In this document: piece by piece, positions 18,606 through 28,171 of the stretch
How the letters are laid out: every line of letters begins with the position of its first letter
Position numbering within the stretch: position 1 is the first letter of the stretch
From: Lachancea mirantina
Taxonomy: Eukaryota > Ascomycota > Saccharomycetes > Saccharomycetales > Saccharomycetaceae
Assembly: GCA_900074745.1 (NCBI GenBank)
Contig: LT598468.1
Coordinates: 496,001-560,000 of the forward strand
Direction: 5' to 3'
Length of the DNA: 64,000 bases
Program-made: the position numbers and the translations under genes
Notes under the pieces: model-generated
What the model was told of the DNA's origin: nothing
The model's input: only the letters and a program-made list of their open reading frames with translations
Database searches by the model: none

Positions 18606-19124
18606 ATGTTTGGAAACGTATTTGTGCGCAGAGGACCAGGCATAGTAGCAGGCATGGAACCTGCGAGTATTAGGAGCTCCTTTTCCAGAAGTGGCTTGCC
18701 GTTTGGGCTCGCTGCAGGCTCCAGAAGGATGTATCATCCAAAAGTCATCGATCACTACACAAATCCCAGGAACGTGGGCTCCTTCGACAAGAAACTCCAA
18801 GACGTGGGCACGGGACTTGTCGGTGCGCCTGCGTGCGGCGACGTGATGAAACTGCAGATCCAGGTGGACGACAAGACTGGCGTGATCAAGAACGTGAAAT
18901 TCAAGACTTTTGGATGCGGGTCCGCAATCGCGTCCAGTTCGTACATGACGGAACTGGTACGCGGGATGACGCTGGAAGACGCCGCCAAGATCAAAAACAC
19001 AGAGATCGCACGCGAACTGAGTCTGCCTCCGGTCAAACTGCACTGCAGTATGCTCGCCGAAGACGCCATAAAAGCCGCGATCAAGGACTACAGGTCCAAG
19101 AGAAAGGCTACGGTGTTGAAATAG
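18606..19124 (+). CDS. ISU1: Mitochondrial iron-sulfur cluster scaffold Isu1/Isu2
   Basis: The product is 172 residues. The first ~41 form a basic, Ser/Arg-rich matrix presequence, ending before MYHPKVIDHY. The IscU fold keeps the three cluster cysteines C77, C104 and C147, the aspartate D79 next to C77, and the chaperone-binding loop LPPVK at 140-144. Isu1 receives sulfur from Nfs1-Isd11 and iron, builds a [2Fe-2S] cluster and passes it on with Ssq1, Jac1 and Mge1 (Mge1 is also in this window). One gene stands for the WGD pair YPL135W/YOR226C. The first ATG gives a normal presequence, so I keep it. Confidence 0.97.
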   Translation: MFGNVFVRRGPGIVAGMEPASIRSSFSRSGLPFGLAAGSRRMYHPKVIDHYTNPRNVGSFDKKLQDVGTGLVGAPACGDVMKLQIQVDDKTGVIKNVKFKTFGCGSAIASSSYMTELVRGMTLEDAAKIKNTEIARELSLPPVKLHCSMLAEDAIKAAIKDYRSKRKATVLK

Positions 19125-19447
19125 TGCGCGCGCAGCTCTCGTGCGCCGCTCTCGCATAGCGCTGGTCGTTGAACGCATGCGCTCTTACACATTCCGCAGA
19201 AATATTGGTATATAGTTGTAATTTCCCGCTTTTCATTAGAGTTCGATTTGAGCTGGTACGCTGTCCGGAAGTCGGAAGTATCAACCACGGCATACGCTTG
19301 CTTGCATGCTTGTAGGTCGTCTGTTCGCTTTCTCTTCCTAGTCATTACATACTAGAAAATTTTCAAGAACTCGAGATGAGCACTTGAACCCAACTAGATC
19401 GTAAGAGAATCACCAACTAGCTGACCAACTGTAAGTGCCCAACCATC
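19125..19447. other. Spacer between ISU1 and RPB8
   Basis: About 320 bp hold the ISU1 3' end and the RPB8 promoter. Nothing else is evident. Confidence 0.5.
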
Positions 19448-19879
19448 ATGTCCACGACGCTTTTCGACGACATTTTCCAGGTCATTGATGTAGACCAAGG
19501 TCGCTACAACAAAGTGTCACGTATCGAGGCACAATCGACGTCGCAAGAATTCAAGCTCACCGTCGACGTCAATACGGAGTTGTTCCCTGTACAGGTCAAC
19601 GACTCCCTCACGGTGATGCTTTCGTCTACATTATCTCCAGAGGGCGTGGAAATGACCCAAACGTCTTGGAGAGCGCCTCGTCCAGGTGAAAGAACACTTG
19701 CAGACGACTACGACTACGTCATGTACGGAACCGCATACAGATTTGAAGAAGTAGCCGGGAAGAAAGACCTGATCGCTGTGTACTACTCGTTTGGTGGACT
19801 ATTGATGCGCCTCGAAGGCAATTACCGTGGATTAAGCAATCTCAAGCAGGAAAACGCATATTTGCTAATTCGTCGCTAA
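19448..19879 (+). CDS. RPB8: RNA polymerase I, II and III shared subunit ABC14.5
   Basis: The product is 143 residues (S. cerevisiae 146). It starts [20 protein letters not shown] and keeps the family order: [21 protein letters not shown], the acidic loop and the C-terminal [15 protein letters not shown]. Rpb8 is an OB-like barrel that packs against the largest subunit in all three nuclear polymerases. RPB10, another shared subunit, is at 51885-52097. It corresponds to YOR224C next to DSC3 (YOR223W). Confidence 0.97.
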   Translation: MSTTLFDDIFQVIDVDQGRYNKVSRIEAQSTSQEFKLTVDVNTELFPVQVNDSLTVMLSSTLSPEGVEMTQTSWRAPRPGERTLADDYDYVMYGTAYRFEEVAGKKDLIAVYYSFGGLLMRLEGNYRGLSNLKQENAYLLIRR

Positions 19880-20026
19880 ACAGCGCTACTGCATTAAATA
19901 CTGTATATTAAGCATTTGCTACAAATTTTCGGGTATCTTACGCTCACGTTTCCAGGACTTCTACTGTTTCCACGATTATCCTAGTCGACGGGTTTCCACA
20001 GCCGTCTACTGCTAAAGTGAATTGAC

Positions 20027-20722
20027 ATGTGGAAATCGTTATATCTTAAAAACCAGCCTATACCAGAACAAACCAGAAACAACGTTGTAATTACCATGTC
20101 TAGCGTGCCACAAGATTCCACAACGGATCGTGTTCCGGATAGCACCGACTCTAGTGTCCGTTACGCCGCTTACGCTAGCCGTTTGAGAACAATCGCACTG
20201 GCATCTCATAGATACGTCGCATACACTTCCGATATCGGCGAATCTTTCAGACCCGTGTTCCCACCAGCAGCAGTGACTCTGGGATATGGTATTTCCTGGC
20301 TATATATCTTGGGAGATGTTTCTTACGTGGCGTGGGTGACAAAACTGCAGAAAGAGGGGAGATATAGGCCCGGCTTGAAGCCCTGGGATCCGTTACCTTC
20401 CGTGGACAAGGAACTCGCCGATTCCGCGCACGCAAAATCGCTTCCAGACTGGAAGATGGCAGGTTTGGAAAGAATGATATTTCAAAGCGTGGCCTCTATG
20501 GGACTCCCCGCGTTCACGATCCATTCTGCTGTGAAATACTCAGGAAAATGGATCAACAAACAGTTTCCCAAAAGCGCTGCGCTGAGAACGTGGGGCCCTA
20601 TTGGATTGGGTCTTAGTGTCGTGCCAGCACTACCATACGTGTTTGATAAACCCATCGAACATTTGCTCGACAGGGTTTTCCATCCGCAGGGCGATGCGCA
20701 GAACCATCAGAAAAAGGAATAG
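20027..20722 (+). CDS. MTP18/MTFP1-like mitochondrial inner-membrane protein
   Basis: The product is 231 residues, or 208 if translation starts at the second ATG (20096). The segment RYVAYTSDIGESFRP, followed by a hydrophobic span with VTLGYGISWLYILGDVSY, matches the Mtp18/MTFP1 family pattern RYxGYxxExGEAFR. A second hydrophobic pair near 148-200 (SVASMGLPAFTIHSAVKYS and IGLGLSVVPALPYVFDKPIE) fits the family's multi-span layout. In animals MTFP1 affects inner-membrane fission. I believe S. cerevisiae has no clear orthologue, so this would be an ancestral gene lost there. It lies between RPB8 and DSC3; MGM1, a fusion dynamin, is in the same window. Confidence 0.75.
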   Translation: MWKSLYLKNQPIPEQTRNNVVITMSSVPQDSTTDRVPDSTDSSVRYAAYASRLRTIALASHRYVAYTSDIGESFRPVFPPAAVTLGYGISWLYILGDVSYVAWVTKLQKEGRYRPGLKPWDPLPSVDKELADSAHAKSLPDWKMAGLERMIFQSVASMGLPAFTIHSAVKYSGKWINKQFPKSAALRTWGPIGLGLSVVPALPYVFDKPIEHLLDRVFHPQGDAQNHQKKE

Positions 20723-20739
20723 ACGTTTCAACCGTTTCA

Positions 20740-21492
20740 TTAATACCTGCGTAAAATTCCGAACATAAAGTTAAATAGAAGCCCACCGATTATGGCCATT
20801 TTCTGGCGTTTATTGAACAGACCCTCTTGCTTGAACAGCAACAGGCTGAAAACCCCCAAGACGCATCCCACTGTAAGTCCGATCAAAAGATCCACATTAT
20901 GTTTATAATCCGCTATTGTGACCGAACTGATCCGGGAGTCTTCTTCGTTGGCCCCCGTTTCCATCCATTGCTCTTCTAATTGACGTATGTCCCGGGCTTC
21001 GTTACCGTTGGTGCGCGACAACTCGTCCAGGTCTCCATACGTCGTACGAAACTGCTGTCTGAGCAGCTCTATTTCCTCATCGCTGAACCCTACGGAGCGC
21101 AGACGATCGAAACCGATCGCTTGTGTCGTAGTGCCCTCCGTGTTCTGAACAGCGTCATCCAGAGCGTCTTCACGCGACAACTCATCTCGTGACAATTCTT
21201 GTCCGACTATGCAATGTACGTAAAATTGTGGACTTCCCGCATCAAAGTACTCTTCTAGACGCAAATCAGAATGGCTATTCAGCATTCTCCCGTTCCTAAT
21301 AAATTTGAGACGTCGTCCATTTGTGAAACGCCCACGCAGCTGCCTGCACATCGTTCGAAGCCATTTGGTATTGATCTCTTGCAATGGGATATTATTAACA
21401 TTTAATGATAGGTCTGGAATTTCAACGTCAGAAAAGCGAACAACAACGGACGATTCGCCTGTCTCATTAGTAGGGAGCGCATCAGGAGCCAT
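20740..21492 (-). CDS. DSC3: Dsc E3 ubiquitin ligase subunit 3
   Basis: The product is 250 residues (S. cerevisiae YOR223W 292). It has a ubiquitin-like N-terminal domain of about 13-95 (VVVRFSDVEIPDLSLNVNN and the RGRFTNGRRLKFIRNGRML core), an acidic middle, and two C-terminal membrane spans: VDLLIGLTVGCVLGVFSLLLF and MAIIGGLLFNFMFGIL. The Dsc/Tul1 complex ubiquitinates membrane proteins in Golgi, endosome and vacuole membranes. Its 3' end is 17 bp from the end of the MTP18-like gene, so the two converge tightly. Confidence 0.88.
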   Translation of the reverse strand: MAPDALPTNETGESSVVVRFSDVEIPDLSLNVNNIPLQEINTKWLRTMCRQLRGRFTNGRRLKFIRNGRMLNSHSDLRLEEYFDAGSPQFYVHCIVGQELSRDELSREDALDDAVQNTEGTTTQAIGFDRLRSVGFSDEEIELLRQQFRTTYGDLDELSRTNGNEARDIRQLEEQWMETGANEEDSRISSVTIADYKHNVDLLIGLTVGCVLGVFSLLLFKQEGLFNKRQKMAIIGGLLFNFMFGILRRY

Positions 21493-21600
21493 CGAATATA
21501 GCTTTTAGGTAACTTCGTCTACTGCTTTCCAGCGATTTGTCCCCTAGCCAGCTCTTGGCCAAAGTGCCCTTTAGAGGTATCAAAAAGTTATCACCAAATC

Positions 21601-21628
21601 CGGGTAAACAAAATTTCATTTATAAAAG
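21601..21628 (+). promoter_or_regulatory. snR35 promoter: Reb1-type site and TATA box
   Basis: CGGGTAA (21601-21607) is a Reb1 core and TATAAAAG (21621-21628) a TATA box. They lie about 60-90 bp before the inferred 5' end of the snoRNA, which suits an independent Pol II unit. Confidence 0.5.
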
Positions 21629-21689
21629 GCTGCGAATCGTTTTAAGATATCTGTCTAAGTCTTCTTAGAAAACCAATAATCGTGCGGAT

Positions 21690-21848
21690 TATAAAAACCA
21701 GGACTATAAAACCGTGTTGCTAGTATACCGTCTTTTATGGTGCACTTAGCGTCAAGTCCATCGGAGAGACCATTCTCGTTCATCTTAGTGCCCTTTTGTG
21801 TAAAGTCAAAATCTCACCTTTAGACGAGGGCTGGTAGAACGTACAGAT
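21690..21848 (+). ncRNA. SNR35: H/ACA small nucleolar RNA snR35 (18S rRNA pseudouridine guide)
   Basis: The 5' hairpin has a lower stem GGACT (21701-21705)/AGTCC (21755-21759), an upper stem GCTA/TAGC (21719-21722/21747-21750), and between them a pocket. Its left strand CCGTGTT (21712-21718) is complementary to AACACGG of 18S rRNA and its right strand GTCA pairs with the preceding TGAC, placing the hypermodified uridine (yeast position 1191, in GACTCAACACGG) in the pocket. An H box AGACCA (21767-21772) follows at the usual ~16 nt. The 3' hairpin has lower stem CGTTC/GAACG and ends in ACAGAT (21843-21848), an ACA box three bases from the end. In S. cerevisiae SNR35 lies at the same place by ODC2. 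The 5' end is approximate. Confidence 0.8.
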
Positions 21849-21942
21849 AGTTTTCTTGGTAAAAATTGAAAATGTATGAGTAACTATATCCCGAATGAGT
21901 ATTACAAGCAAGACAAACCGTGGTCGCGAGCGCGTTATGCGA

Positions 21943-22836
21943 TCAATCTTTGTAGTGGACAGATCTGAAAAAGTCCATGACGCCGGTGAAAACAACAAGT
22001 AAAATACCACCTCCGGGTCCGAGTCTGAGTACTTTAGGTACGAAACCCTTGTACAAAGCGCGAAATCCTTCTTCGTTGTAAATGGTGAAAAGCGAGGGCC
22101 AACTCCAGTTGTATTTCCGAGCCTGCCCCGCGACGACCGCCGTGTTTTGGACTCTGGACTTCACGACGTCAAACGGAGTGCTCATCAGCGACCCAATGGT
22201 TCCGCCGATGGTACCCGCGAGCAGATCGTTGGCGGTCTGCTTGGATTTGGTCTTGGCTTCGGGCAGTAAGCTACGCACTTGGAAGATAATCCCGAAATAA
22301 CCCGCGTTCCACACACCGTGTCTCCACAGTGTCGATTCTAGCCCATTGTACATTGCCAAGACACCTTCCTTTTGGATGATTTTGCGAACCACATCGATGG
22401 GGCCCGCGTAAGTCGACGATGCGTCTTGCAAGCGGATCTTAACCAATTCGAATGGGACTACGACAAACGCTTCACAACAACCGGCGGATGCACCACTCAA
22501 AATACTGAGACCCTGCGTCAACTTCTCAACGCCAAATTCCCGCTTGTATATTTTCTGGAATTCATCGTTGCACGCGAATTTAGTTGCTCTCTTCGGAGCC
22601 TCCATCACCACGGGCGACGAAATACCTTTGTAGAGCCTCGAAAATCCGTCCTTCGCCACAATTTGTTTCAAACAATCGACCACTCCGTTATATTGAGGTC
22701 CGCTACCTCCAGAAACTTGCAATTGCATTCTCGTCTTGACCACATCCAGCGGATACATGACAAGGATCTCCGAAATGCCTGCTACGGCACCGGCCGCAAA
22801 TTGGTACACGAAAGGCAGTGGCTTGGCGTCAGTCAT
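21943..22836 (-). CDS. ODC1: Mitochondrial 2-oxodicarboxylate carrier
   Basis: The product is 297 residues, typical of the mitochondrial carrier family. Three repeats each carry the signature: PLDVVKTRMQ, PFELVKIRLQ and PFDVVKSRVQ, and six membrane spans fit. Odc1/Odc2 exchange 2-oxoglutarate and 2-oxoadipate across the inner membrane and so feed lysine synthesis and nitrogen metabolism. A single gene stands for YPL134C/YOR222W. It is divergent from MCT1 (159 bp between starts). The snR35 gene lies just beyond its 3' end on the other strand. Confidence 0.95.
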   Translation of the reverse strand: MTDAKPLPFVYQFAAGAVAGISEILVMYPLDVVKTRMQLQVSGGSGPQYNGVVDCLKQIVAKDGFSRLYKGISSPVVMEAPKRATKFACNDEFQKIYKREFGVEKLTQGLSILSGASAGCCEAFVVVPFELVKIRLQDASSTYAGPIDVVRKIIQKEGVLAMYNGLESTLWRHGVWNAGYFGIIFQVRSLLPEAKTKSKQTANDLLAGTIGGTIGSLMSTPFDVVKSRVQNTAVVAGQARKYNWSWPSLFTIYNEEGFRALYKGFVPKVLRLGPGGGILLVVFTGVMDFFRSVHYKD

Positions 22837-22995
22837 CTCGTTCTTAAAGGGGCTCTCCTGTACGATTTGTCCTTGTCCTTGTCCCTAGTTTTATTTTGTT
22901 ATCGAAATATCAAAACCTTTTTATATTACAAGTCATTTCATGAAAAATTTTCGAATTAGAGATGACTCTCAACTGATAAGAAATGAAGCGATACA

Positions 22996-23946
22996 ATGAA
23001 ATTGATCACTTTTCCAGGGCAGGGATCACCAATTGGCCTCGACGCGTTTGAATCGTATTTGACACGGAATTTTAATGGGTTTAATCGAGTTTTTCAGGCC
23101 TCTAAGTATGCAGATATCGTTAAATCCATTGGTGCTCGCAAGACGAGCGCCGACTCTATTGTAGGTTGTTCAGGGCTTCTGTTCGAGGCTTACCAGCTGG
23201 AAAATGGGACACAGGAGCAATTGTGCTTTTTGGGACATTCGCTGGGCGAATTGTCATGTCTTGCAGCGGGAAATCACTTGTACGATATCCCCACTACGAT
23301 GAATATCGCCAGAAAAAGACATGAGCTCATGGTAGCCACAACAAGGCAATACAAGGTCACAAGGGGACTCGAGGATATGCAATTCGCAATGTGGGCCATC
23401 ACAGCACCCAAAAGTACCGATCTTCGCAGAGATTTGGAGCGAATAATATCTAAGATGCAATCTCTTGGGGCAAAATCCTTGCAACTGGCAAACGTCAACG
23501 CAAAGACACAATGTGTTGTCACGGGCTTTGAACAAGATTTGGAAGCATTGAAGCAAGTTCTCGCGCAAGGCAACGCCATTCGTTTCAAAAGCATACCTCT
23601 CGCCAACCCTGATGGTATCCCGTTTCACAACAGTGAAGTTCTTTCACCGATTATTGAACCCCTGAAAGATTTTATGTGGAAAAAGCTTAAAAGAACCGGT
23701 TCTCACACCAAGCGTAAATTAGATCATCCGATCATCTCAAATGTCAGCGGCTGCTGCGAAACAGACGTAGATACTGCTATTTCGAATTTCGTCTCTGGAA
23801 GCACGAAAACAGTCGAGTTCATTAGTTGCTGCGAGACCATAGACGCACTTGAAATTTCAACATCGGCTAATATTGGACCGGGCAACGTAGTTGGCGTTTT
23901 GGTGAAGAGAAATTGCGGCATAGGCGCCAACTTCGACTGGAGTTGA
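22996..23946 (+). CDS. MCT1: Mitochondrial malonyl-CoA:ACP transferase
   Basis: The product is 316 residues (S. cerevisiae 360). It starts directly with ITFPGQGSP, the acyltransferase oxyanion-hole motif, and carries the nucleophile motif GHSLGE with S82 and the catalytic histidine in PFHNSEV (H211). It loads malonate on mitochondrial acyl-carrier protein for the type II fatty-acid pathway that yields lipoic acid. The presequence is very short or absent compared with S. cerevisiae; no upstream in-frame ATG is evident. It converges on RDS2 with 8 bp between stop codons. Confidence 0.94.
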   Translation: MKLITFPGQGSPIGLDAFESYLTRNFNGFNRVFQASKYADIVKSIGARKTSADSIVGCSGLLFEAYQLENGTQEQLCFLGHSLGELSCLAAGNHLYDIPTTMNIARKRHELMVATTRQYKVTRGLEDMQFAMWAITAPKSTDLRRDLERIISKMQSLGAKSLQLANVNAKTQCVVTGFEQDLEALKQVLAQGNAIRFKSIPLANPDGIPFHNSEVLSPIIEPLKDFMWKKLKRTGSHTKRKLDHPIISNVSGCCETDVDTAISNFVSGSTKTVEFISCCETIDALEISTSANIGPGNVVGVLVKRNCGIGANFDWS

Positions 23947-23954
23947 CGTCTTTT

Positions 23955-25019
23955 TCAAGGTATTGGTATAAAATTACCAACAATGCATATGGGTATGTTG
24001 TAACGGTCCCTGCGTATCGTGAAACTGAAACAGCATGGCCTTTTTTTCAAGCCGTCTCGTGTACGCAAATTGCAGCTGGTCAAAACTGCCTTTTGACCTT
24101 TATCAAATGCAATCGAGCCGTATTTTTCCCAAAAATTCACTGCACTTTCCTCCGTCATTAATTCGTAAATAGCCAACTTCCCATCACGTAGATCGTCTAC
24201 TTTGCAATCCACAAGTGATGCAAACTCTTTGTTACCACGGTAAATTTCACCTGTTCGTCTCCATAGACACGCAGGCATGCTCATGGACGTGAAGACTCGA
24301 TCGTACGAAAGAAGCATACGCTCGAAGCTCTCTTCGACGAGGACAAGATCCACGTCTTTCAATGATCTGGCAATCGCTCGAAACTCCGGCCGGATGATAG
24401 ATAACGGCTTTAAGATTCGCTGTTTCGATGAGGCGTTCATGAATTTGTCCATATAAGTCTGCAAACGAGCATAACCCTGCGCGTAGTTGTACGGCTGAAG
24501 AAGGCCTGCTTCCAGTTTCGCATTGATAACAGATTTAAGCCTATCTTCCGGTGTCATCTCAGTTGATGGGTCAGCGGCCGTCAAAAAAAAATTCTCTTTC
24601 AACGTAGGCTGATCATGGCCTTCTTTGGTCTCATTCACAACGTTTTTGGCCTTAAACGACTCGGCAGTGTCCAATACCAAGGGATCTTCGAGCATGGTTA
24701 AAAATTCGTTAAGTGACGAAAACTCCGAGCCCACATGTTCAGAGACAAACGTAGGATGCTGGGCAAGGAAACTGGACCTTTTACTACCTGTGGCAATCAA
24801 TTCCTTCGGCGCGCTTTCCGATGGAACTCCGTCCAAATAATCATTAAAACCTGGAACTTCAAGCTGAGTTTTCTGATCTTCGTCGTGGCATAAATGTGCG
24901 ATATCTCTTTTCACGCATCTTGAACAGGGCCTTTTATCATTGCAGATCATGTGCGATCTCCTACAGTAAACACATGCTTTAACAGCCTTCTTGCGCTTGC
25001 GCATTGATCCTTCACTCAT
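23955..25019 (-). CDS. RDS2: Zn2Cys6 transcription factor of the Rds2/Ert1 family
   Basis: The product is 354 residues (S. cerevisiae Rds2 446). The zinc cluster is at the N-terminus with C16, C19, C26, C32, C35 and C44 in ACVYCRRSHMICNDKRPCSR, preceded by a basic KRKKAVK. The C-terminal ~120 residues form a PAS-like sensor region (MPACLWRRTGEIYRGNKEFASLV). Rds2 activates gluconeogenic genes on non-fermentable carbon and affects sterol regulation. Position between MCT1 and COX11 fits YPL133C rather than ERT1. The middle is shorter than in S. cerevisiae. Confidence 0.9.
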   Translation of the reverse strand: MSEGSMRKRKKAVKACVYCRRSHMICNDKRPCSRCVKRDIAHLCHDEDQKTQLEVPGFNDYLDGVPSESAPKELIATGSKRSSFLAQHPTFVSEHVGSEFSSLNEFLTMLEDPLVLDTAESFKAKNVVNETKEGHDQPTLKENFFLTAADPSTEMTPEDRLKSVINAKLEAGLLQPYNYAQGYARLQTYMDKFMNASSKQRILKPLSIIRPEFRAIARSLKDVDLVLVEESFERMLLSYDRVFTSMSMPACLWRRTGEIYRGNKEFASLVDCKVDDLRDGKLAIYELMTEESAVNFWEKYGSIAFDKGQKAVLTSCNLRTRDGLKKRPCCFSFTIRRDRYNIPICIVGNFIPIP

Positions 25020-25187
25020 ATCGATCTAATCCTCTTGTCAGGTAATCAACATTTCATATGGTCTCATCTCTGTCTTGCCGATTATCGACGATCTTACATC
25101 TATGGGTAATGAAAAAAACAACCGGTTTAATTAGATTCGACTGACTATTCGTTAACATCACCAAACATTATAACCAGCAATAATAGA

Positions 25188-25976
25188 ATGCTGTTTAGAA
25201 TAGCTTTCGCGAAGCCATGGGTTCCTCGAGCTCCGCGACTCTGTTTCTCTCGGCTTTATTCGCCAGGCAAGAACCGTATAGATCTTTCCAAACTAACACA
25301 GGCAGAAATAAAGGCTTTACGAGACGTTAATATACAACGTCAAAGACAGCTCAAAGACAAAACGGCAGCGTTTTATTTCAGTAGCCTGGCAGTTGTGTTT
25401 CTAGGACTTGCGTATGCGGCAGTGCCGTTATATCGAGCCATTTGCGCCAGAACTGGGTTTGGTGGTATTCCAATAACAGATAGACGTAAGTTTACGAATG
25501 ATAAACTAGTACCAGTAGACACAGAGAAAAGAATCAGGGTCGCATTCACAAGTGAAGTTTCGCAGATTTTGCCCTGGAAATTTACGCCTCAACAAAGAGA
25601 AGTACACGTGCTGCCGGGCGAGACGGCCCTTGCGTTTTACAAAGCTAAGAACACCAGCGACAAAGATATCATTGGGATGGCTACTTACAGTATTACTCCC
25701 GGAGAAGCGGCACAGTATTTCAACAAGATCCAGTGCTTCTGTTTCGAGGAACAACGGCTTGCCGCAGGTGAAGAAGTGGACATGCCCGTTTTTTTCTTTA
25801 TCGACCCGGACTTCGCCTCTGATCCGGCAATGCGGAATATTGACGATCTGATATTGCACTATACGTTTTTCAAAGCGCACTATGCGAATGGCGAAAACAC
25901 GAACGACCCACTACTTTCCCCGCAAGTGATGGCCTCTGGCACATCAGATGCTGAAGACGGAGCCAAATCATTTTGA
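25188..25976 (+). CDS. COX11: Copper delivery protein for cytochrome c oxidase
   Basis: The product is 262 residues (S. cerevisiae 300). It has an Arg-rich presequence, a single membrane span at about 61-83 and an intermembrane-space domain. The copper ligands are in QCFCFEEQ (C183, C185), with a further conserved Cys just after the span (C87). Cox11 inserts CuB into Cox1. It shares a ~170-bp divergent promoter with RDS2. YPL132W has the same neighbours. Confidence 0.96.
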   Translation: MLFRIAFAKPWVPRAPRLCFSRLYSPGKNRIDLSKLTQAEIKALRDVNIQRQRQLKDKTAAFYFSSLAVVFLGLAYAAVPLYRAICARTGFGGIPITDRRKFTNDKLVPVDTEKRIRVAFTSEVSQILPWKFTPQQREVHVLPGETALAFYKAKNTSDKDIIGMATYSITPGEAAQYFNKIQCFCFEEQRLAAGEEVDMPVFFFIDPDFASDPAMRNIDDLILHYTFFKAHYANGENTNDPLLSPQVMASGTSDAEDGAKSF

Positions 25977-26075
25977 GCTATATGTACATATTCCTGAGCA
26001 CACAGCTGCACTTAATGCCAAGCTGAATGTTGTTCACTCATGTAAATAGGTGAGATGCAACGAGACCGACGAGAC

Positions 26076-26714
26076 TCAAAGATCGAATTCGTTTAGAGTT
26101 ATCGAGGGGCTGACAGGAGTGGAGGGACCTGCCCTTGAGTCCTTGACGCTGGAAACGTCTAATGAAAGCTGAGGTTTGTGCAAAAGCTGAGTTTCACCAG
26201 CAAAAGAGTTCGAAGTCGAATCGTGATGATGCGCATCCGATTTTGGCGGTGGTTCCTTGTAAAGACGCATTTTTTCGTCGCCAGGGAATTTCAATGCGGT
26301 CGGAGACGACACGTCAACAGACTCAGGTGACAAAGAAGGCGATCCGCAAGGGGAGCTGAAATCGGCTGCCGGTTCGACATTAGCAGGTTCATGCAAAGCG
26401 TGCGATAGGTCCTCGTGACTTCTGGCACGGGGCTTGCCCAGCAAAGACTCGGTGAGATATAGCTTGATACCGTCAGTGGCGAAATTTTTGTCCAGATACT
26501 CGTACACTTTCAGCGTAGCCTGTTCGTCGTCAAATATTATGACAATCCGATTCAAAAATGCTAATGGTGTGTAGTATGTGCAGTGTTTTTTCAGTTCCGG
26601 GAACTGTGTCTTGAACAATTGCTCCTCAAGTGCTTTAGGCCATTCCTTAGTGAACTGGGCCTTCGATACGTCTGTGATCAGAATCTGCGTTTTGGGATGG
26701 CCTGGGATCGACAT
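26076..26714 (-). CDS. RCN2: Calcipressin-like regulator of calcineurin
   Basis: The product is 212 residues from the ATG at 26714 (MSIPGHPKTQILITDVSKAQ). The frame stays open 66 codons upstream to another ATG, but that extension is hydrophobic and not family-like, so I prefer the inner start. The RRM-like fold is visible (TQILITDV, YYTPLAFLNRIVIIFDD). A Ser/Pro-rich segment with SPSLSP, the LKFPGDEK region and a C-terminal PSITLNE follow; the last resembles a calcineurin PxIxIT docking site. YOR220W lies between MCT1 and STE13 in S. cerevisiae. Confidence 0.85.
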   Translation of the reverse strand: MSIPGHPKTQILITDVSKAQFTKEWPKALEEQLFKTQFPELKKHCTYYTPLAFLNRIVIIFDDEQATLKVYEYLDKNFATDGIKLYLTESLLGKPRARSHEDLSHALHEPANVEPAADFSSPCGSPSLSPESVDVSSPTALKFPGDEKMRLYKEPPPKSDAHHHDSTSNSFAGETQLLHKPQLSLDVSSVKDSRAGPSTPVSPSITLNEFDL

Positions 26715-28171
26715 GAAGCAGAAGATCAGATTATACTGCTTTTGATGTGCGTGTGTGTGTAGGCTAACTAGTCCACTACCCAACGTTTGATTGAGTGTCA
26801 GAAAACTCAGAATCAAGACACCGAGAGAAAACTGTGAGACAGATCTTAAACGTGGGTTATGCGTGGCCGTATTTTTTATATTGTAACATGTGAACAGAGG
26901 GCTCCTACTCAATCGGAAACCCTAACTAAGCCCCAGTACCTCCTTACGAACGAATGATACTATAAGTACATCTTCAGTCCCATTAGCCTTGATTTCGTGC
27001 AAGCCTCGTTAGAAAATCAGCCTGACAAAGCCCATCAGCTGCCTAACCTGGTATACCACCATTAAGCCCCGTAAACGACCCGGTGATTATCATTTCGCAA
27101 AGAAAGTAAGTTATACATCGAAATTGCAAACTCAACGATACATAACGCCGAGCGTTCTATATGGCAAACGAGAGGAAGAATGCTAATCTTGCAGACATGA
27201 GGCATTTCATTACATATAACTGCATTGCTATTGCATATATTACCTGTTGGACGTATTTTTGTTGAGCTCTGGTAGTGTCAGTGTCTCGTTTTCTTGTTCT
27301 TTCGTGTTCTCATACGGTGTTGAAGATGATTCTAGACGACCATACGGGTCCGAAGATATATTCATATGAAACGAAGGGTAGCATTGCAGCAGACACACGA
27401 AAGGAAGCGACAATTGGCAGGGCTCTTGTACGCTGTTACGGCTCTGCATGGCAAACATGATAGTGCTATTGAGAGATATGATTTACGTTGAATTGGATTT
27501 GGTTTCCAGCCTGCATTTTTCAGAGCCGGAGCGCTGCTGCGGAGTATAGCGGGCACCGTTATACGGGTATGTCAATGTCTCTTAGCACACCCCCGAGCTG
27601 AAGCTATTCTGTCATTCACGGCACGTGACCTTGCTTTTCATCGCACCCACAGGTAGTAACAAAGGGCTTACTCAGAAAACAAGAGCGTGACTTTACCCCA
27701 GAAGAGAGCAGCAGGTATAAAGCGCGGGCATGCTTCATAGTTTTATTCTTAATGTACGCGCCACCAAGTCAGATTTCCCATGGGTCCTTGTCTGCAAGGG
27801 AACTCTCCATATGCATAGAACACCCTAATTCAATAGGCACCTTTGTGCATTTGCATACACAAAATGATTGGGTTTTTACATATTATTTATCACATCGCTA
27901 AAAGTGTGACTGCTATTCAGAAGTGTATGGGTGCTAAAATATTTAAGCCATACGTAGTGCAAACCCACACCTTATGAATATGAAAATCGTCGATAATAAA
28001 ATTTTTATGGCAACAGTCTCATGACGTACGATAGCAGCCGCTGAAAAATTCCTACCCACGCGAACAATCAGCGCATCGACCATCTCAAGGAATAACGAGA
28101 TATACTTGAAATTGAAGGCCATCCGACCATCTACTGCTACATCCTATCGAATATCACAAATCAGTAGCAAA
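26715..28171. other. 1.46-kb intergenic region before RPL5, with a possible Rap1 site
   Basis: This holds the promoters of RCN2 (minus) and RPL5 (plus). AAACCCACACCTT at 27961-27973 resembles a Rap1 site about 200 bp before RPL5. A CACGTGAC E-box lies near 27613. Frames of 60-70 codons occur on both strands but look random. I found no tRNA or snoRNA. Confidence 0.5.

Noticed and set aside
26715-26912. 66-codon N-terminal extension of RCN2
   Set aside because: It is hydrophobic and unlike the family; the inner ATG gives the conserved start.
27610-27660. CACGTGAC E-box considered as centromere element CDEI
   Set aside because: No AT-rich CDEII of the right size and no CDEIII follows; it lies in the RPL5 promoter.
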